The translations under genes were made by a program, and so were the position numbers. A stretch of DNA of 23,598 nucleotides, taken from IMG/VR virus record IMGVR_UViG_3300025809_000126, positions 1 through 23,598 of that record; one strand, given 5' to 3'. The notes beneath the pieces were generated by a model. That model saw only the letters and a list, made by a program, of their open reading frames with translations, was not told the DNA's origin and ran no database searches. Shown here piece by piece: positions 21,592-23,598 of the stretch (within the stretch, counting starts at the first letter, position 1; each line of letters starts with the position of its first letter). Source of the DNA: a virus.

Positions 21592-21771
21592 TCAGATGAA
21601 TGAAAAACAGTTGCGCGGCAGGTCTCGGCCAAGCGCTTTTTCGCAGAAATCAAACCATCGCGCCGGGATTTCGTTGTTTATGCGCGCTTTCCGCACGGCA
21701 TCGCCGGTGACGCCGACGCCTTGAGCCAGTTCCGAGATGCCGATGGCGTTGATGATTTCTGATGCTGTCAT
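21592..21771 (-). CDS. Short HTH repressor-like protein (59 aa), possible immunity switch
   Basis: It starts MTASEIINAIGISELAQGVG and ends LGRDLPRNCFSFI. An HTH spans about residues 12-33: 'ELAQGVGVTGDAVRKARINN', followed by 'IPARWFDFCEKALG', the pattern of small Cro/YdaS-like phage regulators in alphaproteobacteria ('LA..LGVS..AVR.A...N.IPA.W'). A TAA lies two codons upstream in frame, so ATG 21771 is the first possible start. It has no Shine-Dalgarno; a palindrome ends one base before it. Translation may be leaderless, like lambda cI. The gene points against its neighbours and diverges from a rightward promoter. Confidence 0.85.
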   Translation of the reverse strand: MTASEIINAIGISELAQGVGVTGDAVRKARINNEIPARWFDFCEKALGRDLPRNCFSFI

Positions 21772-21804
21772 GCGTTACAGGTAACGCGAAACAAAATCTT
21801 TCGC
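21772..21804. promoter_or_regulatory. Two adjoining dyads, operator candidates of the switch
   Basis: Dyad A: GCGTTAC-AG-GTAACGC (21772-21787), a perfect 7-bp inverted repeat abutting the HTH start codon. Dyad B: GCGAAA-N7-TTTCGC (21786-21804), sharing two bases with A. Leftward, TTGCGA (21806-21801), a 17-base spacer and a poor TACCTG would place the transcript start at the HTH ATG. Binding here would block both leftward synthesis and the rightward promoter beside it. Confidence 0.6.
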
Positions 21805-21812
21805 AATAGGGC

Positions 21813-21840
21813 TTGCATACAAGAAATAGATTCCTATATT
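21813..21840 (+). promoter_or_regulatory. Rightward promoter of the accessory/early gene block
   Basis: TTGCAT (21813-21818), a 16-base spacer and TATATT (21835-21840), both close to the sigma-70 consensus, in AT-rich DNA. About 35 bases of leader lead to GAGG and the ATG at 21882. It lies just right of the dyads, where a repressor would control it. Confidence 0.65.
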
Positions 21841-21881
21841 TTAGATACAGACACACCAACCAACCAAGAGGACGCGAGACA

Positions 21882-22106
21882 ATGACCAAACTTACCCGCC
21901 TGATCAACCTGACCGTTGCTAACCACGCATCACGCTCCGCTACACAGATTGGCCTATTTTTCGATAACATGGACGAGGTGTGCGCCGCCCTGATCGCTGA
22001 CGGCCACAAGATACAGCAACGCAACAACGAAATGGTGCTGGTTAACCACTCGGTTTGGATGACCAAGCACGGCGTCACTTACCCCGTCAATTCTTCCAAC
22101 CTGTAA
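21882..22106 (+). CDS. Small unknown protein, first gene of the rightward accessory block
   Basis: 74 aa from the ATG at 21882 (MTKLTRLINLTVANHASRSA); an earlier in-frame ATG at 21813 lies inside the promoter -35 and is unlikely. It has GAGG ten bases upstream. The protein is polar with a middle helix (DNMDEVCAALIADGHKI) and a C-terminal strand-like part (NNEMVLVNHSVWMTKHGVTY). No family is recognised. Position directly after the repressor-controlled promoter corresponds to cro or other early genes in lambdoid phages, but no HTH is apparent. Confidence 0.65.
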   Translation: MTKLTRLINLTVANHASRSATQIGLFFDNMDEVCAALIADGHKIQQRNNEMVLVNHSVWMTKHGVTYPVNSSNL

Positions 22107-22160
22107 CCCAAGGCGGCGGCGTAAGCCCCGCCACCAATCAACTCAAAAAGAAATGAAAAC

Positions 22161-22613
22161 ATGAAAAATATCGTTGCTTATATCTCTGGACAGCTTCCAA
22201 CAAACACCTCGTTCGCCGTATCTGATGACGGCGAAAACATTTTTGTTCCGGCCAGCATCGCAACGCTGATGGGCAAAATCAACATTGGCGACAAGTTCTT
22301 GTTTAAGTGCGTTCCCCAAGATCACACGTCCACACCTTGGCGCGCTTTGACGGCATCAGAAATTGATGAGGAAGTCATTGCAGAGCCAGAGCCAGAGCCA
22401 GAGCCAGATGTTGATGTGCTGGCGCTCGTCCTCAACGGCGGGTTTCACACTGCCTCAAGCGTTTCGATTGCAACCGGTATTGGCAAGGATGATACCGAAG
22501 AACGGCTGGACGCATTGCACGCTGACGGCAAAATATATTGCGCGCTGGTCTACGCCAAAGCGTCAGACGAAACGCCGGTGAAAACATTGTTTATGAAGGA
22601 AGGAGAACTGTAA
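22161..22613 (+). CDS. Two-domain unknown protein: OB-like N-terminus, Glu-Pro linker, winged-helix-like C-terminus
   Basis: 150 aa, preceded by a weak AAAAAG site. Residues 1-65 (MKNIVAYISGQ, 'TSFAVSDDGENIFVPASIAT', 'IGDKFLFKCVPQDHTSTPW') look like a small OB/cold-shock-like barrel. Residues 76-83 are a Glu-Pro repeat encoded by four copies of GAGCCA. Residues about 88-140 ('LALVLNGGFHTASSVSIATGIGKDDTEERLDALHADGKIYCALVY') have the helix-helix-wing pattern of a winged helix. Such an arrangement suggests a nucleic-acid-binding accessory factor. Domain calls are by eye only. Confidence 0.7.
   Translation: MKNIVAYISGQLPTNTSFAVSDDGENIFVPASIATLMGKINIGDKFLFKCVPQDHTSTPWRALTASEIDEEVIAEPEPEPEPDVDVLALVLNGGFHTASSVSIATGIGKDDTEERLDALHADGKIYCALVYAKASDETPVKTLFMKEGEL
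22383..22406 (+). repeat. Four perfect copies of GAGCCA (Glu-Pro linker)
   Basis: A 24-base in-frame hexamer array inside the 150-aa gene encoding (EP)4. Length variation by slipped-strand mispairing would lengthen or shorten the linker in two-residue steps without breaking the frame. Confidence 0.9.
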
Positions 22614-22816
22614 TGAGCATTGCAGTAAGCATCCACCAAGTCATAGAAGCCCGTCACAGCACTTTAGATGGCGTTAAAAATGACGCCCTGAAATTTATGT
22701 CAGATGATGGTGCGGATATAACCATTTTCGTTCTGCCGCATGTCGCCGCCGCAACAGCCGCCGCGTTCAACGCCGCAATGGCAGAACGCACCGAGACAGA
22801 AGGAACACCAGCATGA
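22613..22816 (+). CDS. Small unknown protein (67 aa)
   Basis: It starts at 22613 in a TAATG overlap with the 150-aa gene, with AAGGAG eight bases upstream. The sequence MSIAVSIHQVIEARHSTLDG is followed by 'LKFMSDDGADITIFVLPHVAAATAAAFNAAM'. It is mixed alpha/beta with an alanine-rich C-terminal helix and no transmembrane-length hydrophobic run. No family recognised. The coupled junctions on both sides make it a credible gene of the accessory operon. Confidence 0.65.
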   Translation: MSIAVSIHQVIEARHSTLDGVKNDALKFMSDDGADITIFVLPHVAAATAAAFNAAMAERTETEGTPA

Positions 22817-23085
22817 CCGATCGCAAGCCCTACGGCATCACCGAGCATGACATCCTACGCAATCAGCGCGCCAACGTCTGCTACATAGAAACAATCACGC
22901 GCAGCCAGCCATCGAAAGAGGTGCGCAGGCAGGCAGATGATTACCGCGTGACATCAGGCTTTTACTGGCCCGCGTTTGCCGCCTTGGTGATTATCTTCAT
23001 TGCTGCGCTTGTCGCGCTCTTGCATTTCGATCCAATCGGCAAGCTGGCCGCGCATCGCTATGAGGTGCAAAATGGGATTTATTGA
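22813..23085 (+). CDS. Small single-pass membrane protein
   Basis: 90 aa, starting in an ATGA overlap. The first 55 residues are polar and charged and would be cytoplasmic under the positive-inside rule (KEVRRQADDYR just before the membrane). One clear transmembrane segment follows: FYWPAFAALVIIFIAALVAL, then a short tail (HFDPIGKLAAHRYEVQNGIY). There is no signal peptidase site. Small single-pass phage membrane proteins may act in superinfection exclusion, lysis control or host takeover, but nothing in the sequence picks one. The gene overlaps the next by 14 bases. Confidence 0.72.
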   Translation: MTDRKPYGITEHDILRNQRANVCYIETITRSQPSKEVRRQADDYRVTSGFYWPAFAALVIIFIAALVALLHFDPIGKLAAHRYEVQNGIY

Positions 23086-23407
23086 ACTTTACAACATGGG
23101 ACTGAGTGGCCCGGAGGTCGGCAACAGGCTGGGCATTTCAAGATCAGTCATACATGGAATGTTGACGCGCGCCAATCGTGATGGTCACGTTGTTTATCCA
23201 AGGAAATCTGAAAGCTACTCATACGACAAGATGAAGCTGTGCGGCATTAGTCGCGGATCAATAAAGGATGTGGTTCGTAATACCGATGAAGATTTTGAAA
23301 ATTGGCTGGCAAATTGCGTGATTGAAATGCAATGTGAAAGCATATCTGAATACATCCGCGAAACGCTGTTGGAAAAATACTACAACGAGGTGCATGACAA
23401 TGGATAA
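23072..23407 (+). CDS. GcrA-like helix-turn-helix protein
   Basis: 111 aa from the ATG at 23072 (MGFIELYNMGLSGPEVG), with GAGG six bases upstream. The N-terminal HTH 'LYNMGLSGPEVGNRLGISRS' continued by 'VIHGMLTRANRDG' closely follows the GcrA pattern ('LW..GLS..QIA..LG.TRNAVIGKVHRL'). GcrA is an alphaproteobacterial cell-cycle regulator that reads methylated DNA with sigma-70. After a basic stretch, a second HTH-like helix pair (MKLCGISRGSIKDVVR) and an acidic C-terminal helix follow. The phage version may tie phage transcription to host cell cycle or methylation state. It lacks the usual leading 'W' residues. Confidence 0.68.
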   Translation: MGFIELYNMGLSGPEVGNRLGISRSVIHGMLTRANRDGHVVYPRKSESYSYDKMKLCGISRGSIKDVVRNTDEDFENWLANCVIEMQCESISEYIRETLLEKYYNEVHDNG

Positions 23408-23598
23408 GCTGCAAGAAATACTGTCAAACGTCACGCATGTGCATGCAACATACATGATCTGCGTTTATCAAAACGGCGTTTTCACTGACATTGATGATGC
23501 CAGAGTTCACCCAGAAAGCGCATATGGTGCATTTGTAGAAAGCCTGAAATACTATCCCCCGGAGGATGTTTGCGTCATCAAGGTTTTGAACACAACGC
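23400..23598 (+). CDS. Unknown protein, N-terminal part (cut by window edge)
   Basis: 66 codons are visible from the ATG at 23400, overlapping the GcrA-like gene by 8 bases. The sequence begins MDKLQEILSNVTHVHATYMI and continues with 'VYQNGVFTDIDDARVHPESAYGAFVESLKYYPPEDVCVIKVLN'. It looks like a small alpha/beta protein with a two-strand start. No family is recognised, and the end lies beyond the window. Confidence 0.6.
   Translation, partial: MDKLQEILSNVTHVHATYMICVYQNGVFTDIDDARVHPESAYGAFVESLKYYPPEDVCVIKVLNTT

Noticed and set aside
21650-22078. A 142-codon minus-strand ORF
   Set aside because: It is out of frame with the 59-aa HTH gene, runs through the rightward promoter and the 74-aa gene, and has low-complexity Arg-rich sequence.
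22112-22130. GGCGG...CCGCC hairpin after the 74-aa gene
   Set aside because: It has only a 5-bp stem and no U-tract; too weak to call a terminator.
1-23598. CRISPR array, tRNA genes, integrase, attachment sites, insertion sequences
   Set aside because: I looked for regularly spaced repeats, cloverleaf-like segments, recombinase motifs and terminal inverted repeats of transposase genes, and saw none that can be supported.

Overview
The window is about 23.6 kb of a tailed-phage (siphovirus-type) genome or prophage, apparently of an alphaproteobacterial, perhaps Rhodobacterales-like, host. The host call is inference. It rests on a tail-assembly chaperone of the type found in alphaproteobacterial phages and gene transfer agents, a GcrA-like DNA-binding protein, and general resemblance to roseophage-type gene sets. 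No integrase, attachment site, lysis gene, tRNA or CRISPR array is visible. The window starts inside the tape measure gene and ends inside a small unknown gene.

Leftward half (about 1-13,837, minus strand). Read right to left in transcription order it runs: an HD-domain phosphohydrolase, a small winged-helix protein, a ParB-domain/DNA methyltransferase fusion, a small membrane protein (DUF7220-like), small terminase, a GIY-YIG homing endonuclease, large terminase, HK97-type portal and an SPP1-gp7-like head morphogenesis protein. A self-contained two-gene cassette follows (138-aa protein plus a 50-aa ribbon-helix-helix-like protein), bracketed by two rho-independent terminators. Then come HK97-type prohead protease, major capsid protein, a decoration-like protein, two unknown structural proteins, gp6-like connector, head closure protein, HK97-gp10-like protein, DUF3168 tail terminator, major tail protein, a lambda G/GT-style tail chaperone pair expressed by a predicted -1 ribosomal frameshift, and the first 17 codons of the tape measure gene. 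Most junctions are ATGA, TAATG or TGATG overlaps, so translation is coupled throughout.

Divergent control region (13,838-14,408). About 570 bases without a gene hold a leftward promoter candidate, an AT-rich tract with C10 and A10 runs, inverted repeats and three tandem hairpins ahead of the replication operon.

Rightward half (14,409-21,591, plus strand). This is a replication/recombination block: primase-polymerase fused to a helicase-type ATPase, a small conserved protein, a Sak4-type RecA-like ATPase, a DUF669 (SSB-like) protein, a Cas4/AddB-type PD-(D/E)XK nuclease with the cysteine pattern of a 4Fe-4S cluster, a DEAH helicase with a zinc ribbon, a VRR-NUC nuclease with a TTG start, and a small charged protein. 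It meets tail-to-tail a short leftward HTH gene (59 aa, 21,592-21,771). That gene's start codon abuts a perfect palindrome and lies divergent from a good rightward promoter, which looks like an immunity-type switch. Rightward from it are small accessory genes (74, 150, 67, 90 and 111 aa and a partial one), including a membrane protein and a GcrA-like HTH protein.

The most notable signals beyond gene content are: (1) a complete -1 frameshift signal with slippery site and hairpin; (2) a nearly identical 39-40 bp promoter-like dyad placed only before the capsid operon and before the major tail protein; (3) the terminator-bracketed cassette inside the head genes, whose layout resembles anti-CRISPR/Aca loci; (4) the short HTH switch gene with its operator.
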